Positions 36,154 through 47,824 are shown, numbered from the stretch's first letter. The stretch is 64,000 nucleotides of DNA from Pseudomonadota bacterium (GCA_018241725.1 JAFEDI010000128.1:62001-126000), one strand, 5' to 3'. Program-made: numbers and translations. Notes: generated by a model not told the origin, from the sequence alone.

Positions 36154-36181
36154 ATTATAGGCAAAATTTCTTGTCTGTCAA
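36154..36181 (-). promoter_or_regulatory. Consensus sigma70 promoter of the tRNA cluster
   Basis: TTGACA (36181-36176) and TATAAT (36159-36154), both perfect, are spaced by 16 bp on the minus strand. An A-tract-rich UP-like region precedes and a GC-rich GGCGGTC discriminator follows, as in stringently controlled stable-RNA promoters. Confidence 0.92.
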
Positions 36182-36198
36182 ATTAAACTGCAATTTTT

Positions 36199-36771
36199 TT
36201 ATTGGCTGCGCTTGCTCAGCTCCGGCCACGCACAGCGCATGTAGTAGCCCATGGACCACAGCGTCAGCACCGCGGCCACGTAGATCAACACAGTGCCGAG
36301 CCCCATGCTGTCGAAACCGAGGATGGGCGCCTGGAACAACAGCAATGGAATCGCCGACATCTGGGCAGCCGTTTTCAGCTTGCCGACGAAGGCCACCGCG
36401 ACGCTGCCCGCTGCCCCGACCTTGGCCATCCATTCGCGCAGCGCCGAGATGGTGATCTCCCGCCCGATGATGACCAGCGCGATCAGCGAATCGACGCGGC
36501 CGAGGTGCACCAGCACGATCAGTGCCGCCGCCACCATCAGCTTGTCGGCCACCGGGTCGAGGAAGGCGCCAAAGGCCGAAGTCTGCCCCAGGCTGCGCGC
36601 CAGGTAACCATCGAACCAGTCGGTGACCGCCGCCGCGACAAAGGTAAGCGTCGCAACAAGGTTCTTGTCCTCCGGGGACATTACGCTTGGGGGAAGGTAA
36701 TAGATGCCGACGAAAAACGGGATCAGGGCAATGCGTGCCCAGGTAAGCGAATTGGGAATATTGAAGAGCAT
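36199..36771 (-). CDS. pgsA: Phosphatidylglycerophosphate synthase
   Basis: CDP-diacylglycerol:glycerol-3-phosphate phosphatidyltransferase, the committed step of phosphatidylglycerol synthesis in the inner membrane. The 190 residues have the CDP-alcohol phosphotransferase signature DWFDGYLARSLGQ with GAFLDPVADK (residues ~51-78) and about four membrane helices. MLFNIPNSLTWARI aligns with the family start, so ATG 36771 is preferred to GTG 36783. It lies 15 bp after uvrC on the same strand. Confidence 0.95.
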   Translation of the reverse strand: MLFNIPNSLTWARIALIPFFVGIYYLPPSVMSPEDKNLVATLTFVAAAVTDWFDGYLARSLGQTSAFGAFLDPVADKLMVAAALIVLVHLGRVDSLIALVIIGREITISALREWMAKVGAAGSVAVAFVGKLKTAAQMSAIPLLLFQAPILGFDSMGLGTVLIYVAAVLTLWSMGYYMRCAWPELSKRSQ

Positions 36772-36786
36772 GTCGGCGTTCACTGG

Positions 36787-38583
36787 CTATCGCAGTGAAT
36801 TGTATATCTGTTCTGCCAAGTGCCGGTTGATACCCTCGACACGACAGAGGTCTTCGACCGTGGCATTGCGCACACCGTCCATGCCGCCGAAGGCCGCCAG
36901 CAGCTTGCGCCGCCGTGTCGGGCCGACGCCGGCAATGTCTTCAAGGCGCGAGGTGTTGCGGGTTTTGGCACGCCGAGCGCGGTGACCGGTGATCGCAAAG
37001 CGGTGTGCCTCGTCGCGGATTTCCTGGATCAAGTGCAGCGCCGGCGCGTCGGGACGCAGATGCACCGGCTCGCGGCCGTCCGGGAAGACCAGTTCTTCCA
37101 GACCTGGCTTGCGGCTCTCGCCCTTGGCGACGCCGAACATCGTGATGGCCTCCAGGCCGAGTTCGGCCAGCACGTCCTTGGCCACGCCCATCTGCCCCTT
37201 GCCGCCGTCGATGAGGATCAGGTCCGGCTGCACTCCCTCCCCGGCCGCCACTTTCTCGTAGCGCCGGGTGAGGGCCTGGCGCATCGCCGCGTAGTCATCA
37301 CCGGGGGTGATGCCGCTGATGTTGTAGCGGCGGTACTCGGACTTCTTCATCGCCTTGCCGTCCCACACCACGCAGGAAGCCACGGTGGATTCGCCCATCG
37401 TGTGGGAGATGTCGAAGCATTCGATGCGGTTTGGCGTGTCAGCCAGCCCAAGCGCGTCGCGCAGGGCGTCGAGGCGCTGTTCGCCGCGGGTGGCCTCCTG
37501 CTCCCGGGCCAGCAGGGCGAGGCCAGCGTTGTTCTCGGCCATGCCCATCCAGGCCCGCTCGTTCTCGTAGCGTGCCGCCATCACGACGACCTTACCCTCG
37601 ACAACCTCCTCAAGGGCCTCCTTGACGGTGGCCGGTTCGAGATTGACCAGAATCTTGCCGGGCAAGGGTTGGTCCAGGTAGTGCTGCTCGACGAAGGCCA
37701 CCAGTGCGTCCAGCGGCGTGCAGCCCTGGGCGTTGCTGGGAAACAGCGGCCGATCGCCAAGGTGCCGGCCACCGCGGATCATCGCCAGGTTGACGCACAC
37801 CATACCGCCCCGCTCCACCGCGGCGATCACGTCCACATCCTCGTCCTTGGCACTCTCGACGAACTGCTTGTGCAGCACTGCCTGAAGGTTGCGGATCTGG
37901 TCACGGTACATCGCCGCCTTCTCGAAGGCCAACGCATCTGAGGCTTCCAGCATGCGTTTCGACAGATCGTCGATCACCTCGGTATGGCGGCCGTTGAGGA
38001 ACAGGCTGGCCGTCTGCACGTCGGCCGCGTAGGCCTCCTTGTCGATGAGCCCGACGCAGGGCCCGGTGCAACGCTGGATCTGATGCAGCAGGCAGGGCCG
38101 CGAACGGTTACTGAAGGTGGAGTCCTCGCAGGTGCGCAGACGGAAGATCTTCTGCATCAGGTGCAGGCTCTCGCGTACCGCCCAACTGTTGGGGAAAGGT
38201 CCGAAGTAACGCACCCCCTTCGTAAAGCCGCCCCGGTGATAGTAGATCTGCGGGAAATCGCCGGCCGACAGTGCGATATAGGGATAGGACTTGTCGTCCC
38301 TGAACAGGATGTTGTACTTCGGCCCGAGGCTCTTGATGAGGTTGTTCTCGAGGATCAGCGCCTCGGCCTCGGAACGGGTGGCGGTGGTGTCCACCCGCTG
38401 CACCTGGCTCACCATGATCGCGATGCGCGGACTCAGCTGGGTGCGCTGGAAATAGGACGACACCCGCCGCTTGAGATTCTTGGCCTTGCCGACGTAGAGC
38501 ACCACCTCGTCGGCGCCGATCATGCGATAGACCCCAGGCTCTTCGGTCAGGGTGCGCAAGAAGGCCTTGGCGTCGAAGCTCAT
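36787..38583 (-). CDS. uvrC: Excinuclease ABC subunit C
   Basis: Nuclease subunit of nucleotide excision repair, which makes both incisions with UvrB. The 598 residues contain the N-terminal GIY-YIG domain (EEPGVYRMIG, LYVGKAKNLKRRVSSYF), a Cys-rich PCLLHQIQRCTGPC and a UVR domain (DLSKRMLEASDALAFEKAA). An RNase H-like domain (IECFDISHTMGESTVAS, LILIDGGKGQM) and a C-terminal HhH pair (LEDIAGVGPTRRRKLL) follow. The ATG at 38583 starts the conserved part. It ends 15 bp before pgsA, a common gene pair. Confidence 0.97.
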   Translation of the reverse strand: MSFDAKAFLRTLTEEPGVYRMIGADEVVLYVGKAKNLKRRVSSYFQRTQLSPRIAIMVSQVQRVDTTATRSEAEALILENNLIKSLGPKYNILFRDDKSYPYIALSAGDFPQIYYHRGGFTKGVRYFGPFPNSWAVRESLHLMQKIFRLRTCEDSTFSNRSRPCLLHQIQRCTGPCVGLIDKEAYAADVQTASLFLNGRHTEVIDDLSKRMLEASDALAFEKAAMYRDQIRNLQAVLHKQFVESAKDEDVDVIAAVERGGMVCVNLAMIRGGRHLGDRPLFPSNAQGCTPLDALVAFVEQHYLDQPLPGKILVNLEPATVKEALEEVVEGKVVVMAARYENERAWMGMAENNAGLALLAREQEATRGEQRLDALRDALGLADTPNRIECFDISHTMGESTVASCVVWDGKAMKKSEYRRYNISGITPGDDYAAMRQALTRRYEKVAAGEGVQPDLILIDGGKGQMGVAKDVLAELGLEAITMFGVAKGESRKPGLEELVFPDGREPVHLRPDAPALHLIQEIRDEAHRFAITGHRARRAKTRNTSRLEDIAGVGPTRRRKLLAAFGGMDGVRNATVEDLCRVEGINRHLAEQIYNSLR

Positions 38584-38597
38584 CGCACGGATCCGGG

Positions 38598-39635
38598 TCA
38601 GGCCAGCGCCAGCACTGCGTCGCGGGCGGCGCGGTAATCGGCCCAGTCGGCCAGTTCGGCCGGCGTCGCCGGTGCGCTGCCAACCCGCGGGCGCAGCGCA
38701 GCGATGCGCGCGGCGCTGTCGGCATCGACCACCGGATGCCACGCATCGAGCAGACGCACGGCCAGTTCAGGGCGGTTGCACACCAGCACCATGTCGCAGC
38801 CGGCGCCGTGGGCGGCCTCGGCGCGGGCGACGATGTCACCGGCCACGCTGGCACCTTCCATCGTCAGGTCGTCGCTGAAGATCACACCACTGAAGCCGAC
38901 GCGCTGGCGCAGCACGTCCTGCAGCCAGAAGGGCGAGAAGCCGGCCGGACGCGCGTCGATGTTGCGGTAGATCACATGGGCCGGCATCACGCCGCCCAGC
39001 TCGCCGGCCAGTCGCAGGAAGGGCTGCACATCCTCGGCCCACACGGCGTCGAAGCTCCGCTCGTCCACCGGGATCGCCACGTGGGAGTCCGCCTCCACCG
39101 CGCCGTGCCCCGGAAAATGCTTGCCGACCGCCTTCATGCCCGCGGCGGCCAGACCACCGACGACGGCGCGGGCGAGTTCGGTCGCCACCTCGGGCTGGCG
39201 ATGGAAGGCGCGGTCGCCGATCACCGTGCTGACGCCATAATCCAGATCGAGGACCGGCGCGTAACTGAGGTCCACATCATGGGCGCGCAGCTCGGCCGCC
39301 AGCACCACACCGGCCTGGCGCGCCGCGGCGCGGGCTGCTTCCGGATCCCGGTCCCACAGCTCGCCAAAACGGCGCATCGCCGGCAGTCGGGTGAAGCCCT
39401 CGCGGAAACGCTGCACGCGCCCGCCTTCATGGTCCACCGAGATCACCAGGTTGGGACGCACCGCGCGGATCGCTGCGGTCAAGGCCCGCAGCTGTTCCGG
39501 CTCCGCGTAATTACGGGCGAACAGGATCACCCCGCCGACCAGCGGGTGCTGCAGGATCTCCCGCTCCTCGGCGGTGATTTCGTGCTCGACCACGTCGAGC
39601 ATGATCGGGCCGGGCTGGGCGTGGGATGGCTTCAT
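38598..39635 (-). CDS. nagZ: Beta-N-acetylhexosaminidase
   Basis: Cytoplasmic GH3 glycosidase that removes GlcNAc from anhydromuropeptides in cell-wall recycling. The 345 residues carry the GH3 landmarks ISVDHEGGRVQRFREGFT, VGKHFPGHGAVEADSHVAIP (with the catalytic His of NagZ) and VIFSDDLTMEGA, which holds the nucleophile Asp. The ATG at 39635 overlaps the acpS stop by 4 bp. The product also affects AmpC-type induction where ampR is present; no such gene is in the window. Confidence 0.96.
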   Translation of the reverse strand: MKPSHAQPGPIMLDVVEHEITAEEREILQHPLVGGVILFARNYAEPEQLRALTAAIRAVRPNLVISVDHEGGRVQRFREGFTRLPAMRRFGELWDRDPEAARAAARQAGVVLAAELRAHDVDLSYAPVLDLDYGVSTVIGDRAFHRQPEVATELARAVVGGLAAAGMKAVGKHFPGHGAVEADSHVAIPVDERSFDAVWAEDVQPFLRLAGELGGVMPAHVIYRNIDARPAGFSPFWLQDVLRQRVGFSGVIFSDDLTMEGASVAGDIVARAEAAHGAGCDMVLVCNRPELAVRLLDAWHPVVDADSAARIAALRPRVGSAPATPAELADWADYRAARDAVLALA

Positions 39636-40009
39636 GGTTTCTCGATGACAGCAAAGGCGACGACGTAATCGGTTTCGTCGGAAAGACTCAGATGGGCAAC
39701 CAGCCCGCGTTCCTGCAGGTAGTCCGCCAGCGCGGGGGCATATTCGAACACCGGCTTGCCCAGCGCATCGTGGCCGACCCACAGCGCATGCAGCGTGGCC
39801 GGCGCGGCGACGCCGATGCCGAGGGCCTTGCCGAAGGCCTCTTTGGCGGCGAAGCGCTTGGCCAGCAAGCGAGCCGGGGCACGCGACTGCGTGAAGGTTT
39901 CCCGCTCGGCTTCAGCCAGGATGCGTGCGGCAAAACGTTCGCCGTGGCGGGACAGGGCTTCTTCCATGCGGGCAACCCGCACGATGTCGGTGCCGACGCC
40001 GTAAATCAC
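39632..40009 (-). CDS. acpS: Holo-[acyl-carrier-protein] synthase
   Basis: Transfers 4'-phosphopantetheine from CoA to the serine of AcpP (encoded at 53916). The 125-residue protein begins [19 protein letters not shown], with the magnesium-binding Asp in GTDIV. It contains [16 protein letters not shown], the second conserved motif. The start is GTG at 40009, overlapping the pdxJ stop (GTGA). It overlaps nagZ by ATGA. Confidence 0.96.
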   Translation of the reverse strand: MIYGVGTDIVRVARMEEALSRHGERFAARILAEAERETFTQSRAPARLLAKRFAAKEAFGKALGIGVAAPATLHALWVGHDALGKPVFEYAPALADYLQERGLVAHLSLSDETDYVVAFAVIEKP

Positions 40010-40767
40010 GGCCGTACGCCGCGCTCCGCGGCTTCCCGCATCAGACGCTTCATTTCCCGCACCGCCTCGCGCAGGCCGGTGAACACCGCACGACTGACAA
40101 TGGAGTGGCCGATGTGCAGTTCGCGGATACCCGGCAGGCGGGCGATCGGCTGGATGTTGTAGTAATTGAGGGCGTGGCCGGCGTTGAAGCGCATGCCGAG
40201 GCCACGGATCGCCTCCCCCGCCGCGGCGATCTTGGCGATCTCGGCCAGCACGGCAGGGCTTTCCGCGTCCCGTCCGGCCGCATGGAAGGCGTGCGCATAG
40301 GGCCCGGTGTGGATCTCGCAGACCCGCGCGCCGATGCGTGCGGCGGCCTCCACCTGGGCGGGCTCCGCGTCGATGAAGACGCTGACGATGATGCCCTGGT
40401 CGGCCAGGCGCGCGACGGCATCCTTCAGCCGGGCTTCCTGGGACACGATGTCGAGGCCGCCTTCGGTGGTCACCTCGTGGCGGCCCTCCGGCACGAACAT
40501 CGCCATTTCCGGCTTGATGTCGCACGCAATGCCGACCATCTCGTCGGTGGCAGCCATTTCGAGGTTGAGCTTGATCTGCGTGAGCTCGCGCAGTTTGCGC
40601 ACATCGGCGTCCTGAATGTGGCGGCGGTCTTCGCGCAGATGCACGGTGATGCCATCGGCGCCGCCCAAATGGGCCTCGACGGCCGCCCAGCAAGGATCGG
40701 GCTCCCAGGTGCGGCGCGCCTGGCGCAGGGTGGCAACGTGGTCGATATTGACGCCGAGTTCGATCAA
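40006..40767 (-). CDS. pdxJ: Pyridoxine 5'-phosphate synthase
   Basis: Condenses 1-deoxyxylulose 5-phosphate with 3-amino-2-oxopropyl phosphate in the DXP-dependent vitamin B6 pathway. The 253-residue TIM barrel begins [19 protein letters not shown]. It contains [39 protein letters not shown] and [15 protein letters not shown]. The ATG at 40767 overlaps the recO stop by ATGA. The recO-pdxJ-acpS order is widespread in proteobacteria. Confidence 0.97.
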   Translation of the reverse strand: MIELGVNIDHVATLRQARRTWEPDPCWAAVEAHLGGADGITVHLREDRRHIQDADVRKLRELTQIKLNLEMAATDEMVGIACDIKPEMAMFVPEGRHEVTTEGGLDIVSQEARLKDAVARLADQGIIVSVFIDAEPAQVEAAARIGARVCEIHTGPYAHAFHAAGRDAESPAVLAEIAKIAAAGEAIRGLGMRFNAGHALNYYNIQPIARLPGIRELHIGHSIVSRAVFTGLREAVREMKRLMREAAERGVRP

Positions 40768-41501
40768 GACGGATCTCCGGGAAAAGCCAAAAGTTCGGTA
40801 AAGACGCGGCGGGACTGCAGCACCTGCCCGCCGAGGTAATACTGGATCAGGCGGCGCATCAGGGCCTTGCTCTGGGCGAGGGTCTCCGGATGGCGGAAGT
40901 TGCCCTGCGTCATGTCGAGCAGCGTACGCCCGCTGACGGTCACGGCATCGTCGGCGACTTCGTCACCCACCTGCACCACGCCGCGTTCGATTATATAAGT
41001 GTAGAAAGCCTCGGGCCGGACCGGCGTCCCGTCCTGCTCCATGTCCAGGCTGAGGCCGTAGCCGAGCTCCTGCAGCAGGGCCAGTTCGAAGCGGCGCAGC
41101 ACGACTTCCTGGGATTCGTTAGCGGCCAGCGCCCGCAGCGCCTCGCCATAGGCTTTGTGGAGCGCCGGGTGGGCATCCTCCCGCGGCAGCAGGCGCATCA
41201 GCAGTTCGTTGGCGTAGTAGGCGCACAGCAGAGCCTGGCCACCCAATAGCGGCTGGCCACCCTGCCATTCGGCGCGCACCAGGGTCTTCATCTCGCCACC
41301 GCCGCTCCAGTCGATCAACAGCGGCTGAAAGGCCATCAGCACCCCGCGCAGCTGGGACATCGGCCGCCGTGCGCCCTTGGCGACGAGGCCGACGCGGCCG
41401 TAGTCGCGGCTGAACACCTCGACGATCAGGCTGGTCTCCCGGTACGGGTAGCTGTGCAGCACGAAACCCGGCTGCTGGTCGACGCGCGGCCTGGCGCTCA
41501 C
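40764..41501 (-). CDS. recO: DNA repair protein RecO
   Basis: Recombination mediator that, with RecR, loads RecA on SSB-coated DNA. The 245 residues show the N-terminal OB fold ([32 protein letters not shown]) and a helical C-terminus with [15 protein letters not shown]. The zinc-finger Cys found in some RecO proteins are absent, as in many proteobacteria. Starts at GTG 41501, 12 bp after era, and is coupled to pdxJ. Confidence 0.95.
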   Translation of the reverse strand: MSARPRVDQQPGFVLHSYPYRETSLIVEVFSRDYGRVGLVAKGARRPMSQLRGVLMAFQPLLIDWSGGGEMKTLVRAEWQGGQPLLGGQALLCAYYANELLMRLLPREDAHPALHKAYGEALRALAANESQEVVLRRFELALLQELGYGLSLDMEQDGTPVRPEAFYTYIIERGVVQVGDEVADDAVTVSGRTLLDMTQGNFRHPETLAQSKALMRRLIQYYLGGQVLQSRRVFTELLAFPGDPS

Positions 41502-41513
41502 AAGAAAGGCGGC

Positions 41514-42422
41514 TTATTCGTAGCCGAGGCTCTTCAGAGCCCGTTCGTCGTCGGCCCAGCCGCTCTTGACCTTGACCCACACTTCCAGGAAGACCTTGGA
41601 GTCGAAGAGCTTTTCCATCTCGACGCGAGCCTCGGTGGCGATGCGCTTGAGGCGCTCTCCCCCCTTGCCGATCACCATCGCCTTGTGGGGCGCCTTGTCG
41701 ACGATCACCGCCGCGTGGATGCGGCGCAGGCCGGGCTCGGCCTCGAACTTCTCGATCTCCACTGCGATACCGTAGGGCAGCTCTTCGCCAAGCTGACGGA
41801 ACAGCTTCTCGCGCAGGAATTCGGCGGCCAGGAAGCGCTCGCTGCGGTCGGTGATGTCATCCGCATCGAAGATCGGCTCGCCTTCCGGCAAATAAGGCGC
41901 TGCAGCCTTCAGCAGCTCGTCGGTATTGCGGCCCTTCTCGGCGCTGACCGGCACGATCTCGGCAAACGGGTAGACAGCGCTCACCTTCTGCAGGAAAGGC
42001 AGCAGACGCGCCTTGTCCTCGAGCATGTCCACCTTGTTGACGACCAGGATCACCTTGGCGCCTTCCGGCAGCAGCTTGACGACCTGCTCGTCCTCGGCAC
42101 CGTAACGGCCGCTTTCGATGACGAACAGCACCAGGTCCACGTCGGACAGCACCTGGGTGACGGTACGATTCATGGCCCGGTTCAGGGCGTTCTTGTGGCG
42201 AGTCTGGAAGCCCGGCGTATCGACGAAAATAAACTGCGAGGCGCCCTCGGTCAGCACGCCGGTGACCCGGTGGCGAGTCGTCTGCGCCTTGCGCGAGACG
42301 ATGCTGATCTTCTGGCCGATCAGGCGGTTGAGCAGCGTGGACTTGCCGACGTTGGGGCGTCCGACAATGGCCACGAAGCCGGTCCGGAAAGCGGACTCGG
42401 CAGGAGATTGAGTATCGGTCAT
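41514..42422 (-). CDS. era: GTPase Era
   Basis: Essential GTPase that binds 16S rRNA and helps 30S maturation. The 302 residues have G1 [14 protein letters not shown] (~22), G2 region [10 protein letters not shown]3 FVDTPGFQT and G4 [11 protein letters not shown]-terminal KH domain ([20 protein letters not shown]) completes it. The ATG at 42422 shares a base with the rnc TAA (TAATG), so rnc and era are coupled. Confidence 0.98.
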   Translation of the reverse strand: MTDTQSPAESAFRTGFVAIVGRPNVGKSTLLNRLIGQKISIVSRKAQTTRHRVTGVLTEGASQFIFVDTPGFQTRHKNALNRAMNRTVTQVLSDVDLVLFVIESGRYGAEDEQVVKLLPEGAKVILVVNKVDMLEDKARLLPFLQKVSAVYPFAEIVPVSAEKGRNTDELLKAAAPYLPEGEPIFDADDITDRSERFLAAEFLREKLFRQLGEELPYGIAVEIEKFEAEPGLRRIHAAVIVDKAPHKAMVIGKGGERLKRIATEARVEMEKLFDSKVFLEVWVKVKSGWADDERALKSLGYE

Positions 42423-43090
42423 TACTTGGGTAGAAGTTCCAGCGCCCGCTGGGCGGACTGCTGTTCGGCAGCGCGGCGACTCACGCCGATGCCGCGGGTC
42501 TTGAGGCCGAGGCCGGCGACTTCGCACTCGACCTCGAATTCCTGTTGGTGGGCTTCGCCACGGGTGTCGGCGAGGGAATAGCGCGGCAGCGGCATGCGCT
42601 TGCCCTGCAGCCATTCCTGCAGCGCGGTCTTCGGATCCTTCAGCGCGCGGGCCGGATCGAGGCTGGCGATCGACGCCTCGTACAGACGGTCTATGACGGT
42701 CTTGGCCGTCTCGAAACCTGCATCCAGGAAGACCGCAGCAAAGATCGCCTCGAGCGCGTCGGCGAGTATGGACGGACGACGATGGCCGCCGCTCTTCAAC
42801 TCCCCTTCGCCAAGGCGCAGGTAGTCGCCGACCTTCAGGCCGTCGGCCAGTCGGTGCAGGGTTTCCTGGCGGACCAGGTTGGCGCGGAGGCGCGACATGT
42901 CACCTTCGCGCAGTTCGCTGAAACGGCCGAACAGGGCCATTGCTGTGACGCAGTTGAGAACGCTGTCGCCGAGGAATTCCAGCCGCTCGTTATGGGGTGA
43001 GCCGAAACTGCGATGGGTCAGCGCCTGCTCCAGCAGTTCGATCCGGGAAAAGCGATGGCCGATGGCCCGCTGTAATACATCCAGCTTCAT
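42422..43090 (-). CDS. rnc: Ribonuclease III
   Basis: Double-strand-specific endoribonuclease that processes rRNA and mRNAs. The 222 residues contain the signature [13 protein letters not shown] (residues ~34-46), the second acidic motif [16 protein letters not shown] and a C-terminal double-stranded RNA-binding domain ([36 protein letters not shown]). Linked to lepB upstream and era downstream, the standard arrangement. Confidence 0.98.
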   Translation of the reverse strand: MKLDVLQRAIGHRFSRIELLEQALTHRSFGSPHNERLEFLGDSVLNCVTAMALFGRFSELREGDMSRLRANLVRQETLHRLADGLKVGDYLRLGEGELKSGGHRRPSILADALEAIFAAVFLDAGFETAKTVIDRLYEASIASLDPARALKDPKTALQEWLQGKRMPLPRYSLADTRGEAHQQEFEVECEVAGLGLKTRGIGVSRRAAEQQSAQRALELLPK

Positions 43091-43096
43091 GACGGA

Positions 43097-43462
43097 TTAC
43101 TTGCCAGCCGAACTGGCGGAAAAATCGACGACCAAGCTGACGTTGGCAACCAACGGGACCTTGCGGGAGTACTCCACGGAGATCACGATGCGGCCATTCT
43201 CCTTGGTGATGTCCAGATCGGCGGCGGTCACACTGGAAATATCGTCAACGCTGGCGCGCTTGGAGAAATCGCTACGCAGTTGGGACACCGTTGCCGTCAT
43301 CGGATCGGCGCTAGCGGCTACCGCGGAGATCGCTCGCTTGACACCGAAGTACTCGCTGACCACCGGCACCATCTTGAAAGCCACCAGCAAACAGGCGCCC
43401 AACAGGGCGCCGACCAGAAGCACACCGATCAGGCTCAGGCCCGATTGTCTCTTTCGCGTCAT
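43097..43462 (-). CDS. DUF4845 membrane-anchored protein
   Basis: A 121-residue protein with an N-terminal signal-anchor or pilin-like helix (RQSGLSLIGVLLVGALLGAC, residues ~5-25) and a periplasmic domain. DUF4845 genes almost always lie between lepB and rnc in beta- and gammaproteobacteria, so a link to signal peptidase or envelope assembly is suspected but unproved. I chose ATG 43462 over TTG 43468. It starts 2 bp after the lepB stop. Confidence 0.88.
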   Translation of the reverse strand: MTRKRQSGLSLIGVLLVGALLGACLLVAFKMVPVVSEYFGVKRAISAVAASADPMTATVSQLRSDFSKRASVDDISSVTAADLDITKENGRIVISVEYSRKVPLVANVSLVVDFSASSAGK

Positions 43463-43464
43463 GA

Positions 43465-44253
43465 TCAATGGAAGCTGCCGATACGTTTGAGGTCGCTGAA
43501 ATTGAACCAGATGAAGAAGGCCTTGCCGACGATGTTCTCTTCCGGCACGAAACCCCAGCCCCGGCTGTCAAAACTGCCGTCCCGGTTATCGCCCATCATG
43601 AAGTAATGACCGGCAGGTACGGTGCAGGACACGCCGCGGCTAGTATAGGTGCAGTTCTCGCGGAACGGGTACTGGGTAATCTGGGAAACGAAGGCCGGCG
43701 CCTCGTTCTCGACAATGATGTTGTGCTCGACGTCGCCGAGCTTCTCGGTGAAACGGGGCGAGTAGTACAGCCGGTCGGCGTGCAGGTAGTCGCCCGCCGG
43801 CTGTTGCGGCATGGCCTGACCATTGATGGTCAACTTCTTGTCGATGTATTCCACCTTGTCGCCCGGCAGGCCGACGACCCGCTTGATGTAGTCCAGCGAC
43901 GGATCGCCGGGGAAGCGGAAGACCATCACGTCGCCGCGCTTGGGCTCATTGACGGCAATCACCTTCTTGTTGATGACCGGCAGGCGGATGCCGTAGGTCC
44001 ATTTGTTCACAAGGATGAAGTCGCCGACCAGCAAGGTCGGGATCATCGAACCGGAGGGAATCTTGAACGGCTCGACGACGAAGGAGCGCAGGCAGAACAC
44101 CACCAGGATCACCGGGAAGAAGCTCGCCCCATATTCCACCCACCAGGGCGACTTGGCCCCGATCGCCCGCCGCTTGCTGGCAACGAAGTAATCGAGAGCC
44201 CATAGAACACCACTGAGCACCAACAGAACAAACAGAATCAACGCGAAATTCAC
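43465..44253 (-). CDS. lepB: Signal peptidase I
   Basis: Cleaves Sec and Tat signal peptides at the periplasmic face. The 262 residues have two N-terminal membrane helices, the catalytic Ser in PSGSMIPTLLVGDFI and the catalytic Lys in DYIKRVVGLPGDKVEY. The late signature YFMMGDNRDGSFDSR is also present. The start is GTG 44253 with AGGAG nine bases upstream. It follows lepA by 30 bp, the usual pair. Confidence 0.97.
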   Translation of the reverse strand: MNFALILFVLLVLSGVLWALDYFVASKRRAIGAKSPWWVEYGASFFPVILVVFCLRSFVVEPFKIPSGSMIPTLLVGDFILVNKWTYGIRLPVINKKVIAVNEPKRGDVMVFRFPGDPSLDYIKRVVGLPGDKVEYIDKKLTINGQAMPQQPAGDYLHADRLYYSPRFTEKLGDVEHNIIVENEAPAFVSQITQYPFRENCTYTSRGVSCTVPAGHYFMMGDNRDGSFDSRGWGFVPEENIVGKAFFIWFNFSDLKRIGSFH

Positions 44254-44283
44254 GCCTGCACTCCTGAACCGACCACTGGCCGG

Positions 44284-46089
<1,806 letters not shown>

Positions 46090-46090
46090 G

Positions 46091-46113
46091 AAAAAGGGTG
46101 CCGGTGGGCACCC
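46091..46113 (-). terminator. Intrinsic terminator directly abutting lepA start codon
   Basis: On the minus strand GGGTGCC-CACC-GGCACCC (7-bp stem, 4-nt loop) is followed by TTTTT, then C and the lepA ATG. It would end transcription from the rpoE-mucD-glutaredoxin operon, but it also occupies the lepA ribosome-binding region. Confidence 0.8.
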
Positions 46114-46149
46114 TGAATAAATTTTGTTTGCCTGGCAAAGACTTGGATT

Positions 46150-46401
46150 CTAACCGATACGCTGGAAATGAGCACGGACCGCCGCTTCGTCGAGGAAGTA
46201 ATGGCACAACTCCGTATCCCCGGCAAGCACCACCGGCACCTTTTCGCTCCACAGCTCTTCAAGCGCTGGAAAGGCATCCACGTCCACCACCTCGACGACA
46301 AAGCCCAACTCTTGCTGCAAGGGCGTCAGCGCATCGACAAGATCGTGGCACAAATGGCACCACTCCCGGCTCAGGACAGTCAGCTTGTGTTCAGCGCTCA
46401 A
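46150..46401 (-). CDS. Glutaredoxin-like protein
   Basis: An 83-residue thioredoxin-fold protein of the short glutaredoxin-like (DUF836) type. The CxxC is REWCHLCHDL (residues ~12-21) and the cis-Pro is SEKVPVVLAG. There is no signal peptide. It overlaps the mucD stop by 11 bp, making it the last gene of the envelope-stress operon. Its substrate is unknown. Confidence 0.85.
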   Translation of the reverse strand: MSAEHKLTVLSREWCHLCHDLVDALTPLQQELGFVVEVVDVDAFPALEELWSEKVPVVLAGDTELCHYFLDEAAVRAHFQRIG

Positions 46402-47824
46402 TCGTTCGCACCGGCACGAAGGTCTGGAAATCGCCGCGCAACACCAGCAGGGTCACGGTCTGCCCCGCCTCAAGGCCAGCGACGACCTTGTTGAAATGAT
46501 CCACGGAGCGAATGTCGGTACGCCCGCCCTTCACCACCAGCGCCAGGATCGCGTCGCCGGACTGGATCTCGGAGGCCCGCGCCGACGCACTGCGTAGCGC
46601 ATCGACAACCACCCCACCGCCGGAAAAGCGCACATCACGCTTCTGGTCGGCACTGGGCTCGACGACCAGGATGCCCAGCTTGTTCGGCGAGGAATCCGGC
46701 CGGGCGACCTTGGCCGCAACCTTGCGCACCTTGTCGTCAGGCAACTCGGCCACCACCACGGAGAGATCACGCGTTGCGCCCTTGCGCCACACCTGCAGCG
46801 GGACCTTGCTACCCGGCCGGGTACTACCGACAGCCCGCGGCAGATCGCCCGACACGCCGATCGTCCGGCTATCGAAACGCAGAATGATGTCGCCCTGCTC
46901 GATGCCGGCCTTCTCCGCCGGACTACCCTTCTCGACGGAACTCACCAACGCGCCGACCGGTTTGCCCAGCCCGAAGCTATCGGCCAGTTCGCGGGAGACC
47001 TCCTGGATGACCACGCCGACGCGCCCGCGCTGCACGCGGCCATTGCTGCGCAACTGGCCTTGCACCTCCATCGCAACATCGATGGGAATCGCGAAGGACA
47101 GGCCCATGAAACCGCCGGTGCGGCTGTAGATCTGGGAGTTCATCCCGACGACCTCACCCTTCATGTTGAACAGCGGCCCGCCCGAGTTGCCGGGATTGAT
47201 CGCCACGTCCGTCTGGATGAAGGGCACGAAGCTTTCCTGCGGCAAGGAACGCCCCTTGGCACTGACAATACCGGCGGTCACCGAATTCTCGAAACCGAAA
47301 GGAGAGCCGATGGCCACGACCCAGTCGCCGACCCGCAGCCTGGAAGGATCCCCCAAGGTGACCTTGGGCAGGCCGGCGGCCTCGATCTTCAGCAGCGCCA
47401 CGTCACTGCGCGGATCCGCCCCCATCAGACGGGCGCGGAACTCGCGCTTGTCGGTCAGCTTGACGATGATCTCGTCCGCCCCCTCCACGACATGCGCATT
47501 GGTGAGCACATATCCATCCGGGGACACAATGAAACCGGAACCAAGGGAACGGCTGTCCGGCTCGATCCGCGGCGCCCCCGGATGACGGGGCACGAAGCGC
47601 CGGAAGAAATCGAACATCGGGTCGTCTTCATCCAAGCTCGGCACCGGCCCCTTGCCCTGGCGTACCGCCTGGGTGGTGCTGATATTGACGACCGCCATGC
47701 CCTGACGCTCGGCCAGCTCGGCGAAATCCGGCAGATCCCGCGACAACGCTATCACTGGCACACCACCGACCAGCAGGCTCCCCGCCACCAGTAAGGCGCG
47801 ACAACACTGGAGCGCTATCTTCAT
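46391..47824 (-). CDS. mucD: Periplasmic serine protease, DegP/MucD family
   Basis: HtrA-type protease of envelope quality control. The 477 residues have a signal peptide (MKIALQCCRALLVAGSLLVG), the catalytic His in LTNAHVVEGA, Asp in RSDVALLKI and Ser in NPGNSGGPLF. Two PDZ domains follow (GRVGVVIQEVSRELADSFGL near ~270 and the C-terminal DAILALVVKGGR). The ATG at 47824 overlaps the mucC stop by ATGA and has GGGAG ten bases upstream, so it is preferred to ATG 47833. It lies in the sigma-E operon, as in Pseudomonas algU-mucABCD. Confidence 0.95.
   Translation of the reverse strand: MKIALQCCRALLVAGSLLVGGVPVIALSRDLPDFAELAERQGMAVVNISTTQAVRQGKGPVPSLDEDDPMFDFFRRFVPRHPGAPRIEPDSRSLGSGFIVSPDGYVLTNAHVVEGADEIIVKLTDKREFRARLMGADPRSDVALLKIEAAGLPKVTLGDPSRLRVGDWVVAIGSPFGFENSVTAGIVSAKGRSLPQESFVPFIQTDVAINPGNSGGPLFNMKGEVVGMNSQIYSRTGGFMGLSFAIPIDVAMEVQGQLRSNGRVQRGRVGVVIQEVSRELADSFGLGKPVGALVSSVEKGSPAEKAGIEQGDIILRFDSRTIGVSGDLPRAVGSTRPGSKVPLQVWRKGATRDLSVVVAELPDDKVRKVAAKVARPDSSPNKLGILVVEPSADQKRDVRFSGGGVVVDALRSASARASEIQSGDAILALVVKGGRTDIRSVDHFNKVVAGLEAGQTVTLLVLRGDFQTFVPVRTIER

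Noticed and set aside
41454-42581. Plus-strand 375-codon frame opposite era/recO
   Set aside because: It is the antisense shadow of well-supported core genes.
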